Shown: positions 50,178 to 61,047, numbered from the stretch's first letter. The stretch: 64,000 nt of DNA from Adiantum capillus-veneris (GCA_014529385.2 CM043958.1:148148385-148212384), one strand, 5' to 3'. Made by a program: numbers and translations. Notes: generated by a model from the sequence alone, not told the origin.

Positions 50178-51420
50178 TGTTGCACTTGATCATCTTAGGA
50201 TTTGTGTCTGAATTGACTACTTTTGTTGTGGCAACATCCTTTGGTTGAACTTTTTCTTCAACTTCTTTGCTTCGACCACCTGCTTCACTTGATGTTGACT
50301 CCTTTGGCTCTAGTATTGCACCTTTTGCTTGCAATTGTTGAGCATTGTCCACCTGCATCTGAGTAACCTTTGACCTTAAAAGATCCACTGTACTTTATGG
50401 CAGAATCTGTCTCTTTGGCGAAGATTTTGGTGGTGACCTTTGTGTAGCTTTCTGGACTTTAGCTTTCATTGATTTTGACTTTTCTATCACCTATTCTGGC
50501 AGCTTGAGGCTTTGCATCATCTTCATATAGTCTTTGAATTTAGTCTTACCATCCATAGGGATTTGTACAAGGTCATGATCTTGCTGATATTCGTTACCAT
50601 GTGCATCTTCATATGCATATGTGAGCTTGATCACATGTAACTATTTGAACACTATGGGCTTTGTCGGCTTTCGAATTTGACTTGTGGAGATCAGCTAAAA
50701 CTTTTGTCCCTGATAATCTTCATATAAGCATTTTTCTGCAGATTCTGATGGAATCTAGGCCAATTGGAAACTTCCAACAACCATATGATCTTTCAATGGC
50801 TTTTGATTTGAAGAGGTATGTTGGCTAGAAGCTCTAGGGCTTCTTACTGGTGTAGCATTTCCTAGTACATGAGCTGAGCTTGATGGATTTACAGCTCCCC
50901 CCTTCCTAGGGTGATCACTATAGGCTGCTTCATTGTAAGAGTTCAAAATTGTTTGGCTTTGATTTAGGTTCACCTTTTGGGTTTGTGAAGGTACACCTTG
51001 GGTAGCATTGTTGATATTTGGCATCTGCAAACCTTCTACATAGTTTCCTGTGTATCTTTGTAAACATGACAAATGATTCCCCAAGTTAAGCTGTAGATAG
51101 CATTATCTTTGCCCTGATATTGTCTATCCCGTGGGTCTCCTACGATATGAGCTTCTGTGGTTTTAGGACCCAATGCATCATAGATGCTATAGATGCTAGA
51201 CTCTTGTCTATATCTATGACTTTGGTCAAAATATATGCTCTTTTGGTCACAACATCAAAGCTTGATTTTTGATGGAGGAGAGTTTGGCTCTGAACAAATT
51301 ACTGGGTTCACTCGAGTAATATCCTTCATCTCCAGAGAGGATGGGCTATAGTAGATTCTTTCCTCTGAAATGAACCATCCTTTTTGATCTATCACACTGG
51401 ACGCACCTCTATGAGCTGGT
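50164..51420 (-). pseudogene. Nested element ORF: second module copy and coiled-coil region
   Basis: From about 51,200 the minus strand reads KTTEAHIVGDPRDRQYQGKD then NAIYSL, a second copy of the module found at 52.1 kb. After a one-base frame change it continues as NLGNHLSCLQRYTGNYVEGL (51,084). The same phase runs with a few stops through DLVQIPMDGKTKFKDYMKMM (50,560) and a possible coiled coil (DLLRSKVTQMQVDNAQQLQA, 50,385) to 50,164, where it overlaps the next frame by 14 bp. No known domain. Confidence 0.4.
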
Positions 51421-51529
51421 ATGTGGGTCGTTCAAACACAGGTTGATCTTTTTTGTACAATTTCCCTTTTTGGTCTACATAGTGTGCATATGAATTATGG
51501 GTGCCATACAAAGCTAACATCATTCTGTC

Positions 51530-52459
51530 TTATGTGTCTCTTAGACTCGTGAATGATTGCACACTTGTGTCAGTGGATGCAAAATCATTTGCAAATTTAA
51601 CAGTCTTTTCATCCTTTGGTGATATCTCGACACCTTTACTAAATTCATGCAAGAATTTGTTGTTCAAAGAATCAATTTTAAGCTTTTCAGGTGTCCGTGT
51701 ATCTTTATGCTCATTTTGAACTTGTAGTGCAATTACTTGTGCTTCTAATGGTAATGCAGAATCATCCGATTGCATTAAAAGTGACAAGTTAGTTGCACTT
51801 AAATCGAGATTTGCATTTCCAATTTGCTTTGTACCTTGCTTGGCAGTTGATGTATCCCTGTTGTCTGGAATTCTTGGACAATCTTCAGAAAAGTGTCCAC
51901 CTTTTCGTCCACAATCTGAGCAATACGCCATGAATGGTGGTATTTTAGTGTGCTCTGTCATGTCAAGCTCTAGCTGAGAAGTTTCAGCTTCTGTGCTAGT
52001 CAAGTTGTTGACATCTTCTTTCAAAACTTTGAGCATCAAGCTGTAGATTGCTCCGTCTTGACCTTTGTACCGTCTTTGGCTTGGTTCTCCAATTAGATTG
52101 GCTTCAATTGGTTGATATGTTGGATCTTGCAATTCTGGTTCTTGGTTATAGATCTAACCACTGTAATCCATGTACAATGACCCTGATTGCATATGCACCA
52201 AATGTATGCTTTGCTGGCTTGTGCAGATTTCTAGATAACCACTTGGATTAATTTTTTGCACCTCTATCTGCACTTCATCTTTAAGCTTGCAATACCTGGC
52301 TCCACTGAAGTCTATGAACATCTTGGAGTTCTCTGAATCTGGCTTCACTCTGATCAATAGGATCTTGGCTCCTCTGCTACTGTTGCTACTCATAAGATAC
52401 CTATGGCCTTCTATATCTGTGTACAAGACTTTGTCTTTATTGTAGCCATATAGATGCAA
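51530..52459 (-). pseudogene. Nested element ORF: module copy 1 with unusual zinc knuckle
   Basis: Pieces 52,459-52,154 and 52,132-51,530 share a phase and are separated by one TAG (52,154-52,156), making about 310 codons. The first part is beta-like (RYLMSSNSSRGAKILLIRVK). Next comes the module QPIEANLIGEPSQRRYKGQD, then GAIYSL. Then CSDCGRKGGHFSEDCP appears: a Cys-Cys-His-Cys knuckle with five instead of four residues before His. This is gag-like by the knuckle. Another in-frame TAA (51,530) precedes LALYGTHNSYAHYVDQKGKL, where the second module begins. Confidence 0.55.
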
Positions 52460-53601
52460 AATTTGCTATGTTGCAGTTGTGCATGTGTTGCCATTACTAC
52501 TAGTTTGGTGGGTTGTACTTGAACTCACAGCTCGATTTGAGTCCATGTTGGCTCAATCTGTAAAAAGTGTCAATTGGCAAATTCTGGTATTGATTATCAA
52601 AATTTATCCTGCTCAGTTTTGATAAAACTGCTTGTGGCAAAGCACTTTTGCAGTTGGCTGCTCTTCAGATTCGCAAGAGTTGATTAACCCTAGCTCGACA
52701 GTGTTAAAATTAATTGCAACCTTTTGAAATGATGAAAAACTGGGCCTTTAAAAGATTAATCTGCAATCCACCGTGATCTATGTCTGTTCGTCCAATTGGA
52801 AGTTAGTTTGCAATGCAATTACTTGCACAATCCAATTTCTAACATGCAGAATTTTAAAAATTTGACAGCCGCTTAATCGGCTGTGAGTTGGTCGATTTCT
52901 CGCTTTTTTTGCCTGTTTGCTTGATTTCTTTCTGGCCGCTGTTTTTGATTGGTACTCGCTTTGTGGTGCACTTTTCCGGCTTTGCTTTTCAGCTTTTGAT
53001 TTGCTCGTTTTGGTGTTGTTTGCTCAACGTATGATTTTTTTGCTTTTCTGGGTTTTTTTGACACTTCCTGGCTTTTTCAGAGTTTTTTTGGCACTTTCGG
53101 CGACTTTCTTTTTGTTTTTCTAAATTTTTTATAAAATTTTGAATTTTCTTAAATTTTTGGTATTTTTATGATTTTTTGGAAAATTTTGATTTTTTATGAT
53201 TTTTTTTGAGAATTTTAGATTTTTTTTCATTTATTTTGATTTTTTTGGACGATTTTGGATGTTTTGTAAGTTTTTTACTATTTTTTTATTTTTTTATTTT
53301 TGAATTTTTTGTGAATTGTTATGAATTTTTTACAAATTTTTATGATTTTTTTGGTCGTGTGATTTATCTTTGAGTGTTTTTTATTTTTTTGTAATTTATT
53401 TGTGAATTTTTGGATTTTTTGTTGATTTTTCTATGTGTTTTCCATTTTTTATGCTTTATTTCTGTAAAGTTTTGATTTTTTAAATTTTTAATGAGGTTTT
53501 TAAATTTTTTTTTGTGAATTTTCTATGTTTTTTGTAATTTTTTGATGTTTCTTTTGATTTTTTAAAATTTTTTTTCCTTGTTTATTGGATTTTTTCTTAC
53601 T

Positions 53602-53910
53602 TTATTGGATTTTTGAATTTTTTATCTTTTAATTGTTTTTTTGATTTTTATTTTTATGAATTCTTAAAACTCTTTTATGTTTTTTGAATTTATTGGAATT
53701 TTTGAATTTTTTATCTTTTAATTGTTTTTTTGATTTTTATTTTTATGAATTCTTAAAACTCTTTTATGTTTTTTGAATTTATTGGATTTTTGATTTGTTT
53801 TTTATTTTTATGAATGCTTAAAGCTCTTTTATGTTTTTTGAATTTATTGGAATTTTTGAATTTTTTATCTTTTAATTGTTTTTTTGATTTTTATTCTTTT
53901 TTTTGTGATT
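53602..53910. repeat. AT-rich tandem array, units of about 89 bp
   Basis: Units begin with ttattgga(a)tttttgaa at about 53,602, 53,690, 53,779 and 53,844. The first two are 88-89 bp and nearly identical (tatcttttaattg, gaattcttaaaactc). The third is shortened to about 65 bp. Confidence 0.9.
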
Positions 53911-54433
53911 TATTAGATTTTTATAAATTTTATTATCTTTAAAAAAAATAAAATAAATTTTTATGTTTTTCTATTAGCTAATCTACCCAGCAGTGAGTAC
54001 TCACTTACCTTAGTCTTACCTGCCTACCGGCCGCGTTGATTGGATGCTGACAGCGCCGAAACGCGCGTGAAAACCAGAAGGGCGCGCGCAGCCTGGCAGG
54101 GTGTACGGCGCGTAGGTGTGCCTATGATGGCGGGTACGCAGCCGTGGACGCAGCAGGAAATGACGTGGCAGGCGCTACGAGAGAGGGCAGGGAAAAGGGC
54201 GTGATAGCCTGGCCGAAGCGAAAGCAAGAGAGAGGCAGAGAGAGAGAGAGAGAGTTGCACGCAGGTTGAGGCCAGGCCCCGGGCTACACGACAATGGGAG
54301 AGGGGGTGTGTCACGTGTGTGTGTGTAAGAGGGAGAAAAAGGGCGAGAGAGAGAGAGAGAGTGGGAGAGTTAAGAGAGAGAGTAAGAGGGGAGAGAGAGG
54401 ATGGGTTAGAGAAATGGGAGGGGGTTAGGGTAA

Positions 54434-54652
54434 GAAAAATGCTTTTTTCTAACCGAAGAAAATAAAGGCAACTTGAATTTCCACCGGTTTTTAGGTCAAA
54501 ATTTGAAGCTTTTGTCGGTAATTACACAAAAACTTGTGAGAATTTTCCCATTTTCTTTAAGGCAAAGCTCGAAATCTAACCGGGATTTTGGGATTTCCAT
54601 TGGTTAAAATACATTGGACCCAGTTTTTTTAACACTGTGCATTGCAGGGCGA
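54434..54652. repeat. Dispersed repeat shared with 28,797-29,012
   Basis: Second copy of the about 215 bp repeat, ending ttgcagggcg. It is embedded in the leader of the nested element and can be read in the same orientation as the other copy. Confidence 0.7.
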
Positions 54653-56390
54653 GAGAGGGGAAGTGTGACGGCAAGAGCGAGAAAAAGAGAGTAGGGGAAG
54701 AGTGTGTGTGTAGAGAGGGGTTCACGCAGGGGAGAGAAAGAAGAAGAAGAGAGTTTTAACGTCGCAGAAAACTATCCCCAGGGATCGTAAAAATCTATCC
54801 GACTCGGAGATTTTTATGCGCCGCAAGGCACAGCGGGAGCTGAACCCAGTTTTCCTTTTTTTATTTTTATTTTTTATTTTTTGTTTCCAAAAATAGGCCG
54901 AAAACTCAAAAAATCCCCATAAAATCTCAAAATTTGCCAGAAAAGTCCAAAAAATTCCCAAAAAATTCTAAGAATCGTAGAAAATCATCAACATTCACAA
55001 CAGAGCATTTTCGATACGCAAAAGCACATCGAAAATAGCAGATTTTACCAAAAATGCGATTTACGACACAAACATCAACCCGACTTCCGAAAATAGCAAA
55101 ACGTTAAAAACTCGACCATGGAGGCCACAAATGTGAACAAAATGATGCCGTAAATTCGCACACACGAAATAGCTCGTAAAGATCGCAAAATCAAATTTTT
55201 ATGGAATTATCCAAAAATTAATGCAAAAAATTACCAAAAAATTGCAGAAATTATCTGAAAAATATCCAAAAAATTCTACAAATTCTCCACACATTGGGAA
55301 ATGGTGCAGCCAAATAAAATTGCACAAAATTACATCAATTCAATTGCCAATAATTTTATCAATCAAATCAAGACTAAGCAATTAAACCGGCAAAATTACC
55401 GACAAAAATAGGTCAAAAATTGATGCAATTAGATTGTGTAAATCTCTGTTTTGAGCACAAAAATGCAGCATTTCATCATTACACACATCATTTATGCATT
55501 CAAAACATTGAATTAACCATGCAAATTACACACTTTTTTAAGCACACACACACTAAAAAATTGCTAGTTTTTACCAATCTTTAGGTGCGCACACAAAAGG
55601 GTTAAATTTGTCAGATTTGCAATGTGACTTCACAAATCAATAGTTAGGCATGTGCACAACACATATCAATCATCACAATTGAAAAATCACAATGCACACA
55701 TTGATTTCTAAGTGCTCAAACATGGGCAAAATAGTGCACACACACCTAAAATTAACATGCACACACTCAATTAAAATGCACACACACTTGAAATTAGTGC
55801 ACACACACCTAAAATTGATCATTCAAGCATGCAATTAACTCGATGAGGCATCCAATTAGCAACACACATTCATCAATTAGCAATTGAAACTTATCAAATT
55901 CATGCGCCGCCAATTCTTAAAAATTTCGGCATTACGGCGGCGTGAAAATGAAAAATCGCAAAATTTTCCATCCCTAACATCAACATTGTATTGCATCAAC
56001 ATAGCATAGCATTACATTGCATCATATTACATTGCATCATGGTGGGATTTCTACACAATTCTACACATCTCTAGATTCTAGGGAGGTTGAGAATACCACC
56101 TTAATTATCTTTCCGTTAAAGCTCAATTGAATGGTCGAATGCTCCAATTGTTCATAGCACATTAGTGAATTAGCAAAAATTAGTCAAATTAGCAAGGGGT
56201 TAGTGAAAAATTAGAGTGTGTAAATACACAATTGGCAAGATATGGTCGCACATTAGGGAATTATGAACACAATACTTCATGCACACACATTCAAAATCCA
56301 CAAAAACATAAACACACAAGTGAAATTAGTAGTGAAATTAGTGAGGGAACGCATTCGATTATGCCACAATTACACTAGCGTAGGCCATCG

Positions 56391-56408
56391 TCCCTGGCAA
56401 CGGCGCCA
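56391..56408 (-). other. Primer binding site, tRNA-Asp
   Basis: Plus strand tccctggcaacggcgcca equals the 3' end of plant tRNA-Asp (tccccggcaacggcgcca) except for one base. Read on the minus strand, it is a primer site two bases after the 5' LTR. Athila-type gypsy elements use the same primer. Confidence 0.9.
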
Positions 56409-56410
56409 AA

Positions 56411-57330
56411 TGTTGTGGGTCCCATCGTTGCAATAGCTCCAATGACCAACAAAATTATCAATCCGGAGGGATGAGCTACCCGGTTAGGGCATGGAAACAC
56501 TCACATGGTTAGTGAGGTAATCATGGCAACACAAATGGTTAACTCTACGAGGTGAGCTTCTCGGCCTATGAAGGAGCTAAGACGCAATGAAGGGCAATCT
56601 CCATACTCATTCCTCTTCACCTCTACTCAACCCAATCACACACACTACGATTGCAAGACGCACACAACCCTAATCCTATCATGCAACACACTAATTGCAA
56701 GCACATACACATAGTCTATCGAGCACCACACTCCAATCAAACCTACATGCACACACAAGCAAAAGAGGTCAATCACACAAGATTAGAGACGGATTAACCA
56801 CTAATTAGTTAAGATCTAGCTAATCTAAGCATCATAGGCAATCATAAGAAGCATGCGAGAGGCATAGTGAGAGAGAATGAATCATTGATTAGTGTTAATC
56901 AAGTCTCATGAGCAAGGAGAAGCTCAAGGACTCCATAGCCACACACCCCAAGAGCTCTCACCAAAGAGTGCTCTCAACAAATGACTTGAGAACCCTAATT
57001 TCTTTTACACACTGCCTTATATACCTAGGTTAAAAATATGCAATGTCCGGGCGCCCAAGGCTTTTAGGGATCACCACTTACTGAATCTGCAACCTAGGCA
57101 CATAAGTGACCTATTCTTTACAACTTGGAACTCCCATCGAGCCCGTAACACATTAGAAATATTACAATGGCTTGAAATAAATCGGGAATTTACAATACGT
57201 GACCATTTTGGGAAAACGTGGAAAATGTATAATTCCAATCTTTACTGCTTCTTTGCATTCATCCTCAATGTGCATTCGTGCGTCTTCAGTCTTTAGCAGC
57301 TTCTGTTAACTGACGTTGACTCAGTTAACA
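56411..57330 (-). repeat. 5' LTR of the nested element, complete
   Basis: 920 bp, plus strand from tgttgtgggtcccatcg to gactcagttaaca, so with inverted TGTT/AACA ends. The right flank tatag leads straight into sequence of the outer element. Confidence 0.93.
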
Positions 57331-58603
57331 TATAGCTTTGATTTTGCTGAGGAGTAGGCTACTAATAATGCCCCTATGCTTGTTAACTACCTTGTTTCTA
57401 GGCTTCAACAAGCCATGGGTAATCCATCCCTCCAAAGTGCAACGATAGCTTCGTGCTCATGGGATTCTCCAAGCTCCCCACCATGACAAGAGAGTATCTA
57501 AAGAAGCCTCCTTGCGAGACTTCCAAAAGAGGCCTCTCTCCGACTCGGGAAGAAGAAGAGCATCCATACAAAGGGCTCAAAAATTTGCTTCTTGATGACA
57601 CGTCTCCTTCCCAAAGGAGAACTCAAGAGCCCCCACCAAAGGAACGAGAAAGAAGTGAGTCTCCTGCCACCTCGACGGAGATGGCTCCATGAAGACGGTA
57701 GGCAAAATGCTCTCCAGCACCTCCTAAACGGAGAAGACCATCACACACCTCTCCACACCATAATTCAAAGAGGGATGATAAAAAGCAAGAGAAGAAAAAG
57801 GCGAGAAAGAGGTCACCCTCTTCTCCATTTTGTTCATCCTCAAAGTGATGGTGCAGACAAAGAGGACAAAGGCAAGAAAGAGGTCACCCTCTTCTCCATC
57901 TTCCTCAAATGCTTCATCTTTTGAAGAAAGCGATAGTGCAACTTTTGAACCATAAAAAAGAAGAGGCCATAGGAAATCCTATGCCGCGTGGAGAGGTTGT
58001 CCAAGCTCAAGAAGTTCAAAGAGGGAGGAAAGAGCATCTCTTTTCTTACCTACGATGGCACCTTTCATGCTATAGACAAAGTCTTGGCCTTTATCCAACA
58101 ATTTGATGTGGTGTTTGGAGATGAGGGCTTCATGGAGTCCTCTAAGCTACACCATGTAGCTATACATTTTCAAAATTCTGCCAAGCAATGGTGGTCTAGC
58201 CTATGTGCAAACGGTGAAGCTCTACGAACATGGAAAGCTTTAAAAGCTTCCATTATGAAGCAATTTTAGGCCACCAATGCCAAAGACAAAGTACTCATGG
58301 AATGTCCAAGCTTAAAGTTCTCTCCCTACGAATCCATAGTTTTGGGATTTACATCTCAAAGCCACTGTCTTCAAAAAGATGGATTTTGGAGAGCAAAAAC
58401 AAAAATTTTATGCAGGCTTAACTGAAGAAATGGTGGAGTATGTCAACTTCCAAATTCCACACACCATATCTGAGATTATACACCATACTATGGTGGCTTC
58501 TCAAATCAATTTCCAAATCGAGGCTAAGAGAAATCTTAAGCCCACGGAAAACAAGGGTTCCAATGAGCCTAAGGGGAAGGAAAATGTCCAAAAGGTCTCC
58601 TAA
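57331..58603 (+). pseudogene. Outer gypsy gag
   Basis: Early pieces (57,453-57,924) are charged and Pro/Ser-rich. The capsid domain is at 57,988-58,269: FKEGGKSISFLTYDGTFHAI, LAFIQQFDVVFGDEGFMESS and VAIHFQNSAKQWWSSLCANG with TWKALKASIMKQF. That is the full retrotransposon gag signature (A-x-x-W-W and W-x3-K-x3-x2-F). A stop at 58,267 and shifts near 58,300 and 58,575 break it. The tail (58,379-58,603) is VEYVNFQIPHTISEIIHHTM then Lys-rich. Confidence 0.82.
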
Positions 58604-59900
58604 GGGAAATTCCAATAACAATAAAGCTAAAGAGAAGGGAGTTTACAAACGCAAAAATAAACTCTCACCTGAAGAGCTTGAGTGTTATCGCAAGGATAAC
58701 CGCCGTTTCAAGTGCGGTGAGCAAGGGCATGTGTACCGTGCTTGTCCCCAAAAGAACACCCGCCATGAGCCTCCTAAAGCTACCTTGGTTGAAATCCAAG
58801 AAGAGGAAGCTCACCACAAAGGATCTCCTCTATGCCATGATTGGGGAATGGTAAGAGAACATGATGCTTTTATTCTCTTTGACCCTGGCTCTACTCACAA
58901 TTTCATAACCACAGAGTTGGCCACCAAACTAGGCATCGAAGCCTATGAGATGGGAGATGTCTTACCCACAGATGGTCCTTTCAAGGGGCAAGAAGCTACC
59001 TTGGTTGAAATCCAAGAAGAGGAAGCTCACCACAAAGGATCTCCTCTATGCCATGATTGGGGAATGGTAAGAGAACATGATGCTTTTATTCTCTTTGACC
59101 CTGGCTCTACTCACAATTTCATAACCACAGAGTTGGCCACCAAACTAGGCATCGAAGCCTATGAGATGGGAGATGTCTTACCCACAGATGGTCCTTTCAA
59201 GGGGCAAGAAGCTTCAGTCACTCCCTTAATTGGAAAATTGAGGCTCCATGTCCAAAGCTATGTGGACAAAGAGGACTTCTTTATCTCTCCTCTCAAGCAC
59301 GAGGATGTAATCCTAGGGGCACCATGGTTTGATCGCATGGCTGCCAATGTTAAATTCCCTGAAAGGAAAATATACTTTAAATACAGGGAAAAAGATATGT
59401 ACATAGATGCTAAGGAAATGGGTAACACCATTCCTGTTGTACATATGCAAGCTTTCAATAAGTCAATAAAGAGCTCTATTGACGTGTACATGATTTTTGT
59501 TAAAGATTCTCAAAATGATCCTAATGCTTTAGCAAAAGAAAATATAAACAATCACAAGGAATTAGAGTTATCCAATTTTCTCAAGGGGTTTCAAGATGTC
59601 TTTATTAACGACATCCCTTGTGAACTACCTCCTAAACAAGGCAATGATGACCATGCAATTGAACTCCTTCCAGGAAGTTCACCACTTAATAAACCTCCTT
59701 ATAGAGTTTCTCAAGCTCAACAAGAGGAGATTATGCGGCAAGTGCATGAGTTAGTTGAGAAGGGCATGGTTAGGCCTAGCTCATTTCCATTTTGCTCACC
59801 CATGTTATTAGTGCAAAAGAAAGACGGCACATATCGCATGTGTGTCGACTATAGAGCACTAAATAGGATCACTATCAAGAATATGTTTCTTGTTCCATAG
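58440..59900 (+). CDS. Outer gypsy pol, open part: knuckle, duplicated protease, RT start
   Basis: An open frame of 486 codons. Residues 70-100 give RRFKCGEQGHVYRACP, a zinc knuckle whose first Cys is now Arg. Residues 114-257 are two perfect 72-residue copies of a retropepsin active-site segment containing ILFDPGSTHNFITTELATKL, with D-P-G for D-T/S-G. The rest of the protease follows (PLKHEDVILGAPWFDRM). A linker leads to the RT (ELPPKQGNDDHAIELLPGS, PFCSPMLLVQKKDGTYRMCV then DYRALNRITIKN). A TAG at 59,898 cuts the RT. The first Met is in the shifted gag tail, so the true frame entered from gag. Confidence 0.85.
   Translation: MSTSKFHTPYLRLYTILWWLLKSISKSRLREILSPRKTRVPMSLRGRKMSKRSPKGNSNNNKAKEKGVYKRKNKLSPEELECYRKDNRRFKCGEQGHVYRACPQKNTRHEPPKATLVEIQEEEAHHKGSPLCHDWGMVREHDAFILFDPGSTHNFITTELATKLGIEAYEMGDVLPTDGPFKGQEATLVEIQEEEAHHKGSPLCHDWGMVREHDAFILFDPGSTHNFITTELATKLGIEAYEMGDVLPTDGPFKGQEASVTPLIGKLRLHVQSYVDKEDFFISPLKHEDVILGAPWFDRMAANVKFPERKIYFKYREKDMYIDAKEMGNTIPVVHMQAFNKSIKSSIDVYMIFVKDSQNDPNALAKENINNHKELELSNFLKGFQDVFINDIPCELPPKQGNDDHAIELLPGSSPLNKPPYRVSQAQQEEIMRQVHELVEKGMVRPSSFPFCSPMLLVQKKDGTYRMCVDYRALNRITIKNMFLVP
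58779..59210. repeat. Perfect 216 bp in-frame tandem duplication of a protease active site
   Basis: Copy 1 is 58,779-58,994 and copy 2 is 58,995-59,210, both starting gctaccttggttgaaatcc and ending ggggcaagaa. I see no difference between them. 216 bp equals 72 codons, so the frame is kept and the protein would have two active-site segments in series. Confidence 0.97.
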
Positions 59901-60480
59901 GTAGAAGACCTATTTAATAAGCTACAAGGGTCCACCTACTTCAGTAGGATTGACCTAAAAAGTGGCTACCATCAAATAAGGATAGTTGATCAAGGTATTG
60001 TAAAGACCGCATTTCGCACTATGTTTGGTCTTTATGAATACATTGTCATGCATTTTGGATTGACCAATGCACCGGCCACATTCAATAGCTTGATGGAGAA
60101 GCTATTCAGGCCTCATCGAACCTTTACTGGAGTGTTCTTTGATGATATTATCATCTACTCTAATTCATTAGATGAACACAAGCAACACCTCCATGTAATA
60201 TTTCAAGTCTTAAGAGAGAATAAACTTTATGTTAATTGAAAGAAAAGCGAGTTTTTCTTACAAGAGATTTAGTATTTAGGTCACATTATCTCTCAAGATG
60301 GCATCCAAATGGATCCATCAAAGTTAGAGGGAATAAAAGGATGGCCTAAACCAAGGAATCTTCATGAACTAAGAAGCTTTATAGGTATGTGTGCATACTA
60401 TAGACCTTCATAGAAAAATTCTCACTAATAGTAGGACCATTACATGGTCCTGCTATTAGTGAGGACCATTACATGACCTA
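59700..60480 (+). pseudogene. Outer gypsy reverse transcriptase
   Basis: Continues past the TAG at 59,898 in the same frame: VEDLFNKLQGSTYFSRIDLK (motif A Asp), SGYHQIRIVDQGIVKTAFRT, MHFGLTNAPATFNSLMEKLF (motif B) and VFFDDIIIYSNSLDEHKQHL (motif C, F-F-D-D). Then, after a stop, KKSEFFLQEI, YLGHIISQDGIQMDPSKLEG and LRSFIGMCAYYRPS follow. The finger-palm residues are preserved, but four stops and a 29 bp insertion at 60,446 destroy the frame. Confidence 0.9.
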
Positions 60481-60910
60481 ACAAAGAAAAACGTTAGGTA
60501 TACATGGTCTTCCAAGGAGAACAATGCTTTCAAAAAGCTTATCTCTCATTCTGCGCTTACACTATCGGATCTCTCAAAGCCATTTGAGGTCCAATGTGAC
60601 GCTTGTAGTGATTTCCTTGGAGTTGTTTTGTTCCAAGATGGGCATGCAATAGCCTATGAAGGTTGAAGGTTCGACCCTATTGAGCAAGCTCTAGGCATAT
60701 ATGAAAAGGAACTCCTCGCAGTTCTAGATGCCTTAGACTCATGGAAGCACTATTTATTGGGGACTCCTTTCATTCTGCGGACGGATCACCAAAGCCTTTA
60801 GTACTTCATGACGCAGACCAAGCTCTCCGACAAACAAGCAAATTTCCTTTTCATATTGCTCACATTGCTGGCAAGCATAATTAAGTAGCCGATGCACTCT
60901 CAAGATGACC
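60480..60910 (+). pseudogene. Outer gypsy RNase H domain
   Basis: KKNVRYTWSSKENNAFKKL, then SDLSKPFEVQCDACSDFLG (first Asp kept), GVVLFQDGHAIAYEG, IYEKELLAVLDALDSWKHYL (Glu kept), LRTDHQSL (Asp kept) and a shifted HIAGKHN.VADALSR-like end near 60,870-60,905. One stop after YEG and one in the DHQSL region break it. Confidence 0.85.
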
Positions 60911-61047
60911 GAGAGTGAATGCGGTTTCCATAGCATCTTACAATGATCTATCTTCTATGATAGATGAGTATGCTATTGATCTTGATTTTAGTGATGTGAT
61001 TTCAGTCCTTGCACTAGGGAAGAAATAGGAACCATTTACTTTACAAG

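Larger units (their letters stand above)
52460..56390 (-). other. Long leader of the nested element
   Basis: About 3.9 kb between primer site and first readable codons. It contains a T-rich block (53,030-53,990, plus strand), a GC-rich purine-biased core (54,000-54,720) with short GA runs at 54,238-54,254 and 54,342-54,361, an A-rich block (54,860-55,320), and a degenerate TGCACACACAC array near 55,640-55,820. No convincing gene. Confidence 0.6.
46716..57330 (-). mobile_element. Nested tRNA-Asp-primed LTR element, probably non-autonomous
   Basis: A minus-strand element with 5' LTR 57,330-56,411, primer site 56,408-56,391, a leader of about 3.9 kb, degenerate gag/protease-like frames 52,460-48,708, polypurine tract 47,552-47,541 and 3' LTR 47,540-46,716. 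No RT, RNase H or integrase could be read in any frame. Its size and structure fit a large non-autonomous derivative that depends on another element for enzymes. The left copy lacks 119 bp of LTR at the boundary with the outer element. Confidence 0.85.

Noticed and set aside
54024-54314. 96-codon minus-strand frame in the GC-rich core
   Set aside because: GC-rich, purine-biased DNA yields long frames by chance; no motif and no start context.
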